Shown: positions 8,757-17,784 of the stretch, piece after piece
How positions within the stretch are numbered: the first letter of the stretch is position 1
Layout: each line of letters begins with the position of its first letter
Origin: Allobosea psychrotolerans
GTDB lineage: Bacteria > Pseudomonadota > Alphaproteobacteria > Rhizobiales > Beijerinckiaceae
NCBI RefSeq assembly: GCF_002917105.1
Contig: NZ_PQFZ01000015.1
Location: 62,001-126,000, forward strand
Reading direction: 5' to 3'
DNA length: 64,000 nucleotides
Notes under the pieces: generated by a model
The model's database searches: none
The model's input: only the letters and a program-made list of their open reading frames with translations
Told to the model about the DNA's origin: nothing
Program-made: the position numbers and the translations under genes

Positions 8757-9764
8757 ATGAAGCAGATCTCGCGTCGCGCCGCCTTGACGGGCAGCCTCGC
8801 AACCCTCGCGGTCGGTGCGCTGCCGCTCAGGGCACGCGCAGCGACCACCGTGACGATCGCGATGCAGAACGGCATCGGCTATCTGCCGATCATCGTCGCT
8901 GATGCGCTCGGGCTTTTCGGCAAGGCGGTCGAGGCTGCCGGCGCGCCGACCACGCAGGTCGTCGTGAAGAAGTTCAGCGGGGCCCCCGCCATCAATGACG
9001 GGCTGCTGTCCAACACCATCCAGCTCGGCGCGATGGGCACCCCGGGCATGCTGGTCGCCTGGGAGAAGACGCGCGGGTCCTACGACATCAAGGGGCTGAC
9101 GCCGCTCTCCATGGGCCGCTACTCGCTCTACACCTCGCGGCCCGAGGTGAAGACGGTCGCGGACTTTCCCGAGACCTCGCGCATCGCCGTGACGGCCCTC
9201 AATACCCCGCAGGCGATCCTGCTGCGGATGGCGGCGGAGAAGCAACTGGGCGAGGCCGGGATCCGCCGTTTCGACAAGATGATGGTCAGCCTGCCGCATC
9301 CGGATGCCGCGACCATGATGATCTCGGGCTCGGCAACGATCGACGGCTATTTCGCCAACGACCCCTTCATTACCGTGCTGGAAGCCAATCCGAAGCTGCA
9401 TGTCGTGACGACGTCGGAGGAGATCCTCGGCCATCCCGCGACCAGCGGGCTGCTCGCCACGACGGGCAAATTCGTCTCCGAGCAGCCCGCCATCGCCAGG
9501 GGCATCGTCGCCGCCATCGCGCAGGCGGAGGATTTCATCAAGGCGAAGCCCGCGGAGGCCGGTGAGATCTACCTGAAGTCGGAGCCGTTCAACCTGTCGA
9601 AGGACGCGCTGACCGCAATGATCCGTGACAACAAATGGTCGACCGAGCCGCACGGCATCATGGCCTATGCGACCTTCATGGCGAAGATCCGCATGCTCAA
9701 GAACCCGCCGACCCGCTGGCAGGACACGTTCTTCGCCCCGATCGCGGCCGGCACCGGCGACTGA
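8757..9764 (+). CDS. NMT1/SsuA-type ABC transporter substrate-binding protein (paralog 2 of 3)
   Basis: 335 residues with a Tat-like signal (ISRRAALTGSLATLAVGALP) and a mature start TTVTIAMQNGIGYLPIIVAD. GGGAGG precedes the ATG. It aligns along its length with the proteins at 2986 and 9797, sharing SGAPAINDGLLS, the KTRGSYDIKGL region, LPHPDA and a C-terminal MAKIRMLKNPPTRWQDTFF. It lies upstream of paralog 3 with a 32-base gap and then the single ATPase and permease. Confidence 0.85.
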   Translation: MKQISRRAALTGSLATLAVGALPLRARAATTVTIAMQNGIGYLPIIVADALGLFGKAVEAAGAPTTQVVVKKFSGAPAINDGLLSNTIQLGAMGTPGMLVAWEKTRGSYDIKGLTPLSMGRYSLYTSRPEVKTVADFPETSRIAVTALNTPQAILLRMAAEKQLGEAGIRRFDKMMVSLPHPDAATMMISGSATIDGYFANDPFITVLEANPKLHVVTTSEEILGHPATSGLLATTGKFVSEQPAIARGIVAAIAQAEDFIKAKPAEAGEIYLKSEPFNLSKDALTAMIRDNKWSTEPHGIMAYATFMAKIRMLKNPPTRWQDTFFAPIAAGTGD

Positions 9765-9796
9765 GGACCGGACGAAAACAACAAGGAGGAACCGGG

Positions 9797-10801
9797 ATGA
9801 GGCTGCCATCACGCCGCACCGCGCTTGCTTTGGGAGCCGCCGCCTTTGGCGGGCTCGCCTTGCCGGCGCGAGCGCAAGCCAAGAAGAACATCACCATCGC
9901 GATCCAGTTCGGTACGAGCCATCTGGCGACGACGGTCGCCGACAAGCTCGCGCTCTTCGCCAGGCATGCAAAGGACAATGGCATCGGCGACACCAGCTTC
10001 ACAGTGCAGCGGGTCAGCGGCTCGCCGGCAATCAATGACGGCATCTTCAGCGGCACGCTCGATGTCGGTGCCTACGGTCCGACAGCGCTCCTCGCAGCCT
10101 GGCTCAAGACACGCGGCTCCTTCGACATCCGCGGCATCGCCGCCTGCAACGAAGCCGTCTTGACGCTCTACAGCAACGATGCGTCGGTGAAATCGGTCGC
10201 CGACATCAAGCCGGAGATGCGCATCGCCGTCACCGCGACGACCGCGCCGCAGGCGATCCTGCTCAGGATGGCGGCCGAGAAGGCCTTCGGTCCGGGCCAG
10301 GCCAGCCGCTTCGACAAGCAGATGGTCGTTCTGCCCCATCCGGACGCGACTGTGGCTTTGATCTCGAAAGCGGCGATCCAGCTCTATTTCGCCGCGCCTC
10401 CTTTCATCTCGACGCTGGAAGCCTCCGGCAAATGCTTCAAGGTGGTCGATGGCAACGCCATCATCGGACGCTCCTATTCGGGCGCGCTGCTTGGAGCCAC
10501 GAGCAAGTTTGCCGGTGCCAATCCCGCCGCGGTCGCCACCATCGTCGCGGGCCTGCGCGAGGCCATGGATCTGATCAAGAGCGATCCGGCCCAGGCCGCC
10601 AAGCTCTACATGGAGGTCGAGAAGACAGCCTTGAGCCCAGCTGAGGTCGAGGCCGCGATCAGAGCCCAGACCTTCACCGTCGAGCCGCAGGGCATGATGG
10701 CCTTCGCCGGCTTCATGCAGCGCAATGGCGAACTCAAGGAAGCTCCGGCGAAGTGGCAGGACGTCTTCTTCGAGCCGGTCAGCAAGGGGCAGGGAAGCTG
10801 A
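9797..10801 (+). CDS. NMT1/SsuA-type ABC transporter substrate-binding protein (paralog 3 of 3)
   Basis: 334 residues; the ATG at 9797 follows AAGGAGG. The signal region is PSRRTALALGAAAFGGLALP and the mature start KKNITIAIQFGTSHLATTVA. Shared blocks with the other two paralogs are SGSPAINDGIFSG, TRGSFDIRGIAA, VLPHPDATVALI and EAPAKWQDVFFEP. Its TGA overlaps the ATG of the ABC ATPase, so it is the paralog most tightly linked to the transporter. A frame opening at 9635 within paralog 2 is not the true start. Confidence 0.85.
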   Translation: MRLPSRRTALALGAAAFGGLALPARAQAKKNITIAIQFGTSHLATTVADKLALFARHAKDNGIGDTSFTVQRVSGSPAINDGIFSGTLDVGAYGPTALLAAWLKTRGSFDIRGIAACNEAVLTLYSNDASVKSVADIKPEMRIAVTATTAPQAILLRMAAEKAFGPGQASRFDKQMVVLPHPDATVALISKAAIQLYFAAPPFISTLEASGKCFKVVDGNAIIGRSYSGALLGATSKFAGANPAAVATIVAGLREAMDLIKSDPAQAAKLYMEVEKTALSPAEVEAAIRAQTFTVEPQGMMAFAGFMQRNGELKEAPAKWQDVFFEPVSKGQGS

Positions 10802-11619
10802 TGCTCGCCACCGAAAAGATGCCGGGCGTCGCTGTCGGCAGCGGCGTTCAAACCCTGCTGCAGGTCGACGGCGTGACCCTGCAGTACAAGACACGCGACC
10901 GGCTGGTGACCGCGACCTATCGCGTCTCCTTCGACGTCAAGGAGCAGGACCGCTTCATCCTCCTGGGCCCGTCGGGCTGTGGCAAGTCGACCCTGCTCAA
11001 ATGCGTCGCCGGCTTTCTGAGCCCCACCGAGGGCACGATGAAGCTCGACGACCGGATCATCGACCGGCCGGGCCCCGACCGGATGATGGTCTTCCAGGAG
11101 TTCGACCAACTGATGCCCTGGCTGACCGTGCTCGACAACGTGATGTTCGCGATGCGCCGTTCCGGCCGCTTCCCGAAGAACGAGATCAAGGACCGCGCCC
11201 GCCGCGCCACCGTCAAGGTCGGTCTCGAGCGATTCCAGGACGTCTACCCGCACATGCTGTCGGGCGGCATGAAGCAGCGCGTCGCGATCGCGCGCGCGCT
11301 GGCGATGGAGCCGCGCATCCTGCTGATGGACGAGCCTTTCGCGGCGCTCGACGCGCTGACCCGCCGCCGCATGCAGGAAGAGCTGCTTGAGCTGTGGGAC
11401 GACGTCCGCTTCACGCTGATGTTCGTCACGCACTCGATCGAGGAGGCGATCATCCTCGGCTCGCGCATCCTCGTGCTGACGCCGCATCCTGGGCAGGTCC
11501 GCGCCGAGCTGGACGCCACGGCCTACAGCCACGAGCACCAGGGTGACGCCGATTTCATGGCGTTCAACCGCAAGATCAACGGGATGCTCTTCGGCACGCA
11601 GGAGACGGCCCATGACTGA
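10801..11619 (+). CDS. ABC transporter ATP-binding protein (SsuB/TauB type)
   Basis: 272 residues. The Walker A motif is GPSGCGKSTLLK, the Q-loop VFQEFDQLMPW, the ABC signature MLSGGMKQRVAIARAL and the Walker B ILLMDEPFAALD, followed by the switch His in FVTHSIEEA. This arrangement, with PWLTVLDNV after the Q-loop, is usual for nitrate/sulfonate/taurine-type importers that use NMT1-like binding proteins. It starts in TGATG overlap with paralog 3 and overlaps the permease start by 8 bases. Confidence 0.9.
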   Translation: MLATEKMPGVAVGSGVQTLLQVDGVTLQYKTRDRLVTATYRVSFDVKEQDRFILLGPSGCGKSTLLKCVAGFLSPTEGTMKLDDRIIDRPGPDRMMVFQEFDQLMPWLTVLDNVMFAMRRSGRFPKNEIKDRARRATVKVGLERFQDVYPHMLSGGMKQRVAIARALAMEPRILLMDEPFAALDALTRRRMQEELLELWDDVRFTLMFVTHSIEEAIILGSRILVLTPHPGQVRAELDATAYSHEHQGDADFMAFNRKINGMLFGTQETAHD

Positions 11620-12499
11620 CGTCACCGCCACGCCGCGCAATCTGCCGCGGCCCGACATCGAGCGCGAGCCGGAAGACATCAGCCGGATCGGCGAGATCAG
11701 CCGCCCGATCGGACTGTGGGAAGGCATCTTCGCGATTACGGCCGTGCGTCGCGCGCTCGTGCTGATCGGGCTCGGCATAGCCTGGGAAGTCTATGCCCGC
11801 TGGCTCGGAAATCCGCTGATGTTCCCCTCGCTCAGCGACACGCTGTCCGCCTGGTGGGAGGACATGTCATCGGGCCGCCTGCCGGGCGCCGCGGCGAGTT
11901 CGCTGCGCGTGCTGCTGATCGGTTACGGCACTGCGATCGTCTTGTCGGCGGTGATGACGACACTGGCTGTCTCGACCCGCATCGGGACCGACCTGCTGGC
12001 GACGCTGACGGCGATGTTCAACCCGCTGCCTGCGATTGCAATCCTGCCTCTGGCCCTGCTTTGGTTCGGGCTTGGCACCAGCAGCATCGTCTTCGTCATC
12101 GTTCATTCCGTGCTGTGGGCAGTCTCGCTCAACACCTTCACCGGCTTTCTCTCAGTCAGCCAGACCCAGCGCATGGCCGGGCGCAATTACGGACTTGGCG
12201 GCCTCAGGCTGGTCATCTTCATCCTGATCCCGGCGGCGTTTCCCTCGATTCTGGCGGGGCTGAAGATCGGCTGGGCCTTCGCCTGGCGCACCTTGATCGC
12301 GGCCGAACTCGTCTTCGGCGTCTCAGGCAATGCGGCTGGCCTCGGCTGGTACATCTTCGAGGCGCGCAACGCGCTGGAGACCGCGACGGTCTTCGCCGGG
12401 CTTCTCACCGTCATCCTGATTGGCCTGGCGGTCGAAGGCATCGTCTTCCGCTCGATCGAGGCGGCAACGATCCGCAAATGGGGGATGCAGAACCACTGA
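11612..12499 (+). CDS. ABC transporter permease (SsuC/TauC type)
   Basis: 295 residues with about six membrane segments after a roughly 45-residue cytoplasmic N-terminal tail rich in Pro and Glu. The EAA-type coupling loop is represented by AGRNYGLGGLRLVIFILIPA followed by AFPSILAGLKIGWAFAWR, as in BPD_transp_1 permeases. The ATG at 11612 overlaps the end of the ATPase gene. It forms the inner-membrane channel for the importer fed by the neighbouring binding proteins. Confidence 0.88.
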   Translation: MTDVTATPRNLPRPDIEREPEDISRIGEISRPIGLWEGIFAITAVRRALVLIGLGIAWEVYARWLGNPLMFPSLSDTLSAWWEDMSSGRLPGAAASSLRVLLIGYGTAIVLSAVMTTLAVSTRIGTDLLATLTAMFNPLPAIAILPLALLWFGLGTSSIVFVIVHSVLWAVSLNTFTGFLSVSQTQRMAGRNYGLGGLRLVIFILIPAAFPSILAGLKIGWAFAWRTLIAAELVFGVSGNAAGLGWYIFEARNALETATVFAGLLTVILIGLAVEGIVFRSIEAATIRKWGMQNH

Positions 12500-12560
12500 C
12501 CGCCCACTGGAGAGGCTGGGCAGCCGGCCTCTCCACAACCAAGAAACGGAGGAAACAATC

Positions 12561-13529
12561 ATGAAGCCAACGCGCATTCTGGCGGCAGCTGTGCTGGCGG
12601 CCTTGCTGGCGGGGCCGAGCCTCGCCCAGGATTATCCGACAAAGCCGATCCGGCTGGTCGTTCCCTTTCCGCCCGGCGGCGGCACGGACGTGGTTTCGCG
12701 TGTGATCGCCCAGAAGCTCGGCGAGACAACGGGCTGGACCATCGTCGTCGACAACAAGCCGGGCAGCGGCGGCAGCGTGGGCCTGAGCCTGGCCGGCAAG
12801 GCGCCCGCCGATGGCTACACCCTGGTGATGGCGCAGAACGCCAATCTCGTGATCAACCCCATCCTCGGCAAGGCGAATTACGATCCGGTCAAGGATTTCG
12901 CGCCGATCGGCCTCGCCGCATCGGCGCCGCAGGTTCTCGTCGTCGCCAAGGATTCGCCGATCAAGACCGTCGAGGATCTGCTCGCCGCCGCCAAGGCCAA
13001 GGGTGGCAAGCTGACCTTCGCCTCTCCCGGCATCGGCACGAGCTCGCATCTCGCCGGCGAATTGCTGCAGCAGATCGCGCAGGTGAAGTTCCGGCACGTG
13101 CCCTATAAGGGCGCCTCGCAGGCCCTCCCCGACCTGATGGGTGGCCGGATAGACGTCTATGTGTCGTCGGTGCCGTCGGTTTCGGTGCAGATCAAGGAAG
13201 GCGTGCTGCGCCCCGTCGCGCTGTTCGCGACCAAGCGCGATGCCGAGTTCCCGGATGTCCCGACCTTCGAGGAAAAGGGCATCAAGAACTCCGACGCCGC
13301 AACCTGGTGGGGCCTCGCCGCACCGGCCGGCACGCCGGCGGAGGTCATCGCCAGGCTCAACACCGAGCTGAACCGCGTGCTCAAGCTGCCCGACACCCAG
13401 GCCAGGCTGCGCTCGGCCGGCGCCGAAGCCACGGGCAGCAGTGCCGAGGCGTTCGCCGCGCTGGTCAAGTCCGACGTGCCGAAATGGACGGCCGTGATCA
13501 AGGCAGCCGATATCAAGGTCGCCGACTAG
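12561..13529 (+). CDS. tctC: Bug/TctC-family tripartite transporter substrate-binding protein
   Basis: 322 residues. A Sec signal peptide (RILAAAVLAALLAGPSLAQ) precedes the Bug-family opening DYPTKPIRLVVPFPPGGGTD. Further landmarks are VDNKPGSGGSVG, ADGYTLVMAQ, VPYKGASQALPDLMGG and the terminal LRSAGAEATG. Such proteins bind di- and tricarboxylates or aromatic carboxylates for TctAB transporters. TctB and TctA follow, separated by an amidohydrolase gene. AACGGAGGAAACAATC supplies the ribosome site. Confidence 0.88.
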   Translation: MKPTRILAAAVLAALLAGPSLAQDYPTKPIRLVVPFPPGGGTDVVSRVIAQKLGETTGWTIVVDNKPGSGGSVGLSLAGKAPADGYTLVMAQNANLVINPILGKANYDPVKDFAPIGLAASAPQVLVVAKDSPIKTVEDLLAAAKAKGGKLTFASPGIGTSSHLAGELLQQIAQVKFRHVPYKGASQALPDLMGGRIDVYVSSVPSVSVQIKEGVLRPVALFATKRDAEFPDVPTFEEKGIKNSDAATWWGLAAPAGTPAEVIARLNTELNRVLKLPDTQARLRSAGAEATGSSAEAFAALVKSDVPKWTAVIKAADIKVAD

Positions 13530-13605
13530 GCCGCACTCCACGGCACGTTCGACCCAACACACGACCGGCGCGCATCGCACGCGCCGGCGATCGGGAGGAG
13601 TTTCC

Positions 13606-14520
13606 ATGAGACGTCGTGACTTCCTGGCGGCGACTGCTGCAACGCTATCGACCGCGCCGATGCGAGCGCTGGCCGAGCCGGTGCCGTTTTCGACAGGCAC
13701 GCAGCCCCCACGGCTCAAATTGCCGGCGCTCGCCTGCGACTGCCATATGCATATCTACGACAGCCGCTTTCCGGCCGCGGCCAATGCCACATTGCGGCCG
13801 CCGGACGCCTCCGTCTCCGATTACCGCAAGCTCCAGCGCAGGCTGGGCAGCGGCCGCAACGTCGTCGTCACACCCTCGACCTACGGCACCGACAACCGGG
13901 TGACGCTCGCCGCGATCGAGGCGTTCGGTCAGACGGCGCGCGGCATCGGTGTCGTGGGACCGGATGTCACGCCGGCGGAGCTGAAGGCGCTTCATGACGG
14001 CGGCATCCGCGGAATCCGCTTCAATCTCGCAGTCGGTGCTTTCCTCAAGCCCGAGATGATCGCGCCAACAGCCAAGAAGATCGCGGCGCTGGGCTGGCAC
14101 ATTCAGGTCAACATGGCCCCGGAGTTGTTGGTCGCGCTCGGCGATACCCTGGCGGAGCTGCCGACGCCGATCGTTCTCGACCATCTGGCGCGCATTCCAC
14201 AGCCGGCCGGCATCTCGCACCCCGCCTTCGCGGTCGTGCGGCGCTTGCTCGACAAGGGACATGGCTGGGTCAAGCTGTCGGGTGCGTACATCTCCTCGGC
14301 CGATGGCTCTGCGGACTTCGCCGATGCCGGCGCCGTGGCGGCCGCCTTCGTGAAGGCGGCGCCCGAGCGGATGCTCTGGGGAAGCGACTGGCCCCATCCC
14401 ACCAAGACCGACAAGCCCGACGACGCCTTCCTGCTCGATCTCGTCGGCCGCTGGGCGCCCGAAGAAGGCACCCGCCAGCGCATCTTCGTCACCAACCCCG
14501 CAACGCTGTTCGGCTTCTAG
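13606..14520 (+). CDS. Exported amidohydrolase-2 family protein (PDC-lactonase-like)
   Basis: 304 residues with a Tat-type N terminus (MRRRDFLAATAATLS). The metal motif is ACDCHMHIYDSRF, then VTPSTYGTDN, GIRGIRFNLAVG, PIVLDHLARIPQP and LWGSDWPHPTK near the C terminus. This spacing (CHMHIYD, LDH, GSDWPHP) resembles LigI-like 2-pyrone-4,6-dicarboxylate lactonases more closely than the amidohydrolase at 4802. The signal suggests periplasmic hydrolysis of a lactone before transport by TctABC. It sits between tctC and tctB. Confidence 0.83.
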   Translation: MRRRDFLAATAATLSTAPMRALAEPVPFSTGTQPPRLKLPALACDCHMHIYDSRFPAAANATLRPPDASVSDYRKLQRRLGSGRNVVVTPSTYGTDNRVTLAAIEAFGQTARGIGVVGPDVTPAELKALHDGGIRGIRFNLAVGAFLKPEMIAPTAKKIAALGWHIQVNMAPELLVALGDTLAELPTPIVLDHLARIPQPAGISHPAFAVVRRLLDKGHGWVKLSGAYISSADGSADFADAGAVAAAFVKAAPERMLWGSDWPHPTKTDKPDDAFLLDLVGRWAPEEGTRQRIFVTNPATLFGF

Positions 14521-14559
14521 CCGCGACGCAGCCATTCCGCCGGTTCGCCAGGAGGCTCC

Positions 14560-15015
14560 ATGAAAGTCAAATTCGCCGGAAACCAGGATGCCATCGCCGG
14601 GCTGATTTTCATCGCGCTCGGCACGATCGGCTTCGTCATCGCGCTCAAATACAGCTTCGGCAATTCGGTCGAGATGGGGCCGGGCTATTTCCCGCGCGTG
14701 CTCAGCATCCTGCTCATCGGCTTTGGGTTGTTGACCCTCGTCCGGGGCTTGCGCGACGGTGTCGCGATGGAAGGCATCTGGGCCTGGCTGCCGCTGCTCT
14801 TCATCACCCTGTCGATCATGCTGTTCGGCGCCGCGATCGAGCGGCTGGGGCTCGCCCCGGCCGTGATGCTGCTGATCGCGGCCTCCGCCTATGCAGGGCA
14901 CGAATTCAGACTGCGCGAAGTCGCCGTGCTGGCCGTCGTGATGGCGGTCTTCGCCACCGCCGTCTTCGTCTGGGGCCTGCGGTTGCCTTACCCGCTCTTC
15001 GCCTGGAACCTCTGA
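14560..15015 (+). CDS. tctB: Tripartite tricarboxylate transporter small membrane subunit
   Basis: 151 residues with four predicted membrane helices, for example AGLIFIALGTIGFVIALKY and the C-terminal VAVLAVVMAVFATAVFVWGL. The GPGYFPRVLSILLIGFG motif after the first helix is the hallmark of TctB proteins. CAGGAGGCTCC precedes the ATG. The stop lies one base before the start of tctA. Confidence 0.88.
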   Translation: MKVKFAGNQDAIAGLIFIALGTIGFVIALKYSFGNSVEMGPGYFPRVLSILLIGFGLLTLVRGLRDGVAMEGIWAWLPLLFITLSIMLFGAAIERLGLAPAVMLLIAASAYAGHEFRLREVAVLAVVMAVFATAVFVWGLRLPYPLFAWNL

Positions 15016-15016
15016 G

Positions 15017-16519
15017 ATGGACGTTCTCGACCACATCATGCTGGGTTTCGGCGTCGCAATGTCGCTGCAGAACCTGGCCTATTGCTTCCTCGGCGTGCTG
15101 CTTGGCACGCTGATCGGTGTCCTGCCCGGCGTCGGTCCGCTCGTCACCATCTCGATGCTGCTGCCGATCACCTTCGGCCTGCCGCCCGTGGCATCGGTCA
15201 TCATGCTGGCGGGCATCTATTACGGCGCGCAATATGGCGGCTCGACCACGGCGATCCTCGTCAACCTTCCGGGCGAGACCTCCTCGGCCGTGACCTGCCT
15301 CGACGGTTACCAGATGGCGCGACAGGGCCGCGCCGGCGCGGCGCTCGCGATTGCGGCGCTGTCCTCCTTCGTCGCCGGCTGCATCGGCACGATCCTGATC
15401 GTCGCGCTCGGAGTGCCGCTGGCCAGTTGGGCCCTGCGCTTCGGTGCGGAAGACTATTTCGCGCTGATGCTGCTCGGGCTCGTCGCAGCCTCGGTTCTCA
15501 CCCATGGCGATCTCGTCAAGGCGCTCGCCATGGTGGTCTTGGGACTGCTGATCGGCCTCGTCGGAACGGATGTGAATTCCGGCGTGGAGCGATACACGTT
15601 CGGCCTGCCCGAGCTTGCCGACGGAATCGGGTTCACGGTGCTGGCGGTGGGCATCTTTGCGGTCTCCGAGGTCGTCACCAACCTCGAGCAGAAGGAGACG
15701 CGCGAGGTCTTCACCAAGAGCATCGGCGGGCTCATGCCGAGCTGGAGCGACATCAAGACGGCCTTCCTGCCCACCTTGCGCGGAACCGCGATCGGCTCCT
15801 TTTTCGGGATCCTGCCGGGGACCGGCCCCTCCATCTCGTCGTTTTCCGCCTATATGGTCGAGAAGAAGCTGGCCCGCGATCCCTCGCGCTTCGGGCGAGG
15901 AGCGATCGAGGGCGTTGCAGCGCCCGAAGCAGCCAATAACGCGGCCGCACAGACCGCCTTCATTCCCATGCTGACCCTGGGCATTCCGGGCACCGCGACA
16001 ATGGCGCTGATCCTGGGTGCGCTCGTCATGAACGGCATCCAGCCCGGCCCCTCCGTGATGGCGCGCAGTCCCGAGCTGTTCTGGGGCGTCGTCGCCAGCA
16101 TGTTCATCGGCAACGCCATGCTGGTGGCGCTCAACCTGCCGCTCGTAGGCATCTGGGTGAAACTGCTGACGATCCCCTATCGCTGGCTTTTCCCGGCCAT
16201 CATCCTGTTCTGCGCGCTCGGCAATTACAGCCTGAACAACAGTGCGATCGACGTCTATCTCTGCGCCGCGGTCGGCATTCTCGGCTATGTCTTTTCCAAG
16301 CTGAAATGCCCGCCGGCACCGTTGATCCTGGGCTATGTCCTCGGGCCGATGATGGAGGAGAACATCCGCCGTGCACTGCTGCTGTCCGAGGGCGATCTTT
16401 CGATCTTCTGGAAGAGCCCGATCAGCGCGATCTTGCTGGTGATCTCCGCCCTGCTGCTGGTCAGCATGATCCTGCCGGCGATACGGGCCAAGAAGGAGCA
16501 GGCCTATGCCGAAGGGTGA
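15017..16519 (+). CDS. tctA: Tripartite tricarboxylate transporter large membrane subunit
   Basis: 500 residues and around a dozen membrane helices, the usual TctA size. Family motifs include LGTLIGVLPGVGPLVTISML, the YYGAQYGGSTTAIL block, LPGETSSAVTCLDGYQMARQ and FGILPGTGPSISSFSAYMVE. It is the ion-coupled translocator, presumably for the carboxylate bound by TctC. It is the last gene of the island. Confidence 0.9.
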   Translation: MDVLDHIMLGFGVAMSLQNLAYCFLGVLLGTLIGVLPGVGPLVTISMLLPITFGLPPVASVIMLAGIYYGAQYGGSTTAILVNLPGETSSAVTCLDGYQMARQGRAGAALAIAALSSFVAGCIGTILIVALGVPLASWALRFGAEDYFALMLLGLVAASVLTHGDLVKALAMVVLGLLIGLVGTDVNSGVERYTFGLPELADGIGFTVLAVGIFAVSEVVTNLEQKETREVFTKSIGGLMPSWSDIKTAFLPTLRGTAIGSFFGILPGTGPSISSFSAYMVEKKLARDPSRFGRGAIEGVAAPEAANNAAAQTAFIPMLTLGIPGTATMALILGALVMNGIQPGPSVMARSPELFWGVVASMFIGNAMLVALNLPLVGIWVKLLTIPYRWLFPAIILFCALGNYSLNNSAIDVYLCAAVGILGYVFSKLKCPPAPLILGYVLGPMMEENIRRALLLSEGDLSIFWKSPISAILLVISALLLVSMILPAIRAKKEQAYAEG

Positions 16520-16680
16520 GCGCGACATTCCATTCGCTTCGTGAACGCGCCAACTCCGGAAGCGCTCCCTTCCAGTGACGGACGAGGTCATCGCTGCCTC
16601 GTATAGTCGTCGGGGAGTGAGCTGTCCGAGCTCCGTTTACAGGTTCGATAGGAGGGGGCGCCGGCAGACTCTGGGGTGTC

Positions 16681-16743
16681 CTCTGAAATTTAACTCAATG
16701 GTCAAGTTTCAGGAGGCCGAGCTCGACCGCACGTACAGCCTTG
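16681..16743 (+). pseudogene. 5' fragment of an ArsR-type regulator gene
   Basis: From ATG 16698 the plus strand reads MVKFQEAELDRTYSLAAG. The intact ArsR gene at 40816 begins MVKFQETQLDRTFSALSD, so at least the first 14 codons are clearly related. The upstream bases also match, including a degenerate copy of the operator (AAATTTAACT-CAAT-GGTCAAGTTT at 16686-16709) that is perfect at 40804-40827. After about 45 bases of coding homology the similarity is lost at the end of the aldo/keto reductase gene. The rest of 16520-16759 shows no gene. Confidence 0.65.
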
Positions 16744-16759
16744 CGGCCGGCAGCATCGA

Positions 16760-17746
16760 TCACTCGTATCCGGACAGGAGATGGGGCGTGTAGAGTTCCT
16801 CCAGCGATTGGATTTCCTCTCCGCTCAGCCTGACGTCCATGGCGGCGAGCGCATCGTCGAGCTGGTGCATCTTGGTTGCGCCGACGAGCGGAGACGTGAC
16901 GCCTTTCTTGTGAAGCAGCCAGGCCAGTGCGATCTGCGCGCGTGGAATGCCGCGCGCCTCCGCGATCTCGCCGACGCGGCCGACGACCATGCGGTCCGCC
17001 TCCTGGGCTTTCGCGTAGAAGGCCTTCCCGACCTCATCGGCTGCGGCGCGCGCCGTGGACGGCGCATCTTCCCAGGGGCGGGTCAACCGCCCTCGCGCAA
17101 GCGGCGACCACGGGACGACGGCGATCCCTTCCGAGATGCAGAGCGGGAGCATCTCCCGTTCCTCCTCGCGATAGAGCAGGTTCAGGTGGTTCTGCATCGA
17201 GACGAAGCGCGCCCAGCCGTGCTGGCGCTGCAGCCCCAGCGCCTTCATGAACTGCCAGGCATACATCGAGGATGCGCCGATATAGCGTGCCTTGCCTGCG
17301 CGAACGACGTCGTGGAGCGCCTCCAGCGTCTCCTCGATCGGCGTCTCATAGTCCCAGCGGTGGATCTGGTAGAGATCGATGTAGTCGGTGCCCAAGCGCC
17401 GCAAGCTGGCATCGACCTCCGAGAAGATCGCCTTTCGCGACAGGCCGAGCCCATTGGCATCGGGCCGCATGCGACCATACACCTTCGTGGCGATGACGGC
17501 GGCGTCCCGGGTCGTGAACTCCCGGATGGCGCGGCCTAGCACCTCCTCACTCGCGCCGTCCGAGTAGACGTTGGCCGTGTCGAAGAAATTGATGCCGGCC
17601 TCGACCGCCCGTCGAAAGAACGGCTGTCCCTCGGACTCGGTCATGACCCAGCTATGGTTGCCCTTGGACGGATCTCCATAGCTCATGCAGCCCAGGGCGA
17701 TCCGGGAGACTTTCAGCCCGGTGCTTCCCAGATTTCGGTATTCCAT
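16760..17746 (-). CDS. Aldo/keto reductase
   Basis: 328 residues. It opens MEYRNLGSTGLKVSRIALG, followed by FFDTANVYSDGASEE, which holds the catalytic Asp and Tyr; the Lys is in VIATKVYGR and the His in YQIHRWDYETP. These four residues form the standard AKR active site, and the C-terminal half keeps the NADPH-binding VVPWSPLARGRLTRP loop. The ATG at 17746 follows GAGAAGGGG; a TTG 21 bases earlier is possible. It is the last gene of the minus-strand run that begins at the AroE-like gene, although a 38-base gap separates it from the CoA-transferase gene. Confidence 0.88.
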   Translation of the reverse strand: MEYRNLGSTGLKVSRIALGCMSYGDPSKGNHSWVMTESEGQPFFRRAVEAGINFFDTANVYSDGASEEVLGRAIREFTTRDAAVIATKVYGRMRPDANGLGLSRKAIFSEVDASLRRLGTDYIDLYQIHRWDYETPIEETLEALHDVVRAGKARYIGASSMYAWQFMKALGLQRQHGWARFVSMQNHLNLLYREEEREMLPLCISEGIAVVPWSPLARGRLTRPWEDAPSTARAAADEVGKAFYAKAQEADRMVVGRVGEIAEARGIPRAQIALAWLLHKKGVTSPLVGATKMHQLDDALAAMDVRLSGEEIQSLEELYTPHLLSGYE

Positions 17747-17784
17747 TTGGCCGCGGCCCCTTCTCAATCATGCGGATCCGACAT

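Noticed and set aside
14906..16591. 561-codon minus-strand frame opposite tctA
   Set aside because: Low-complexity Asp/Arg/Gln/His composition typical of a shadow of a hydrophobic membrane protein.
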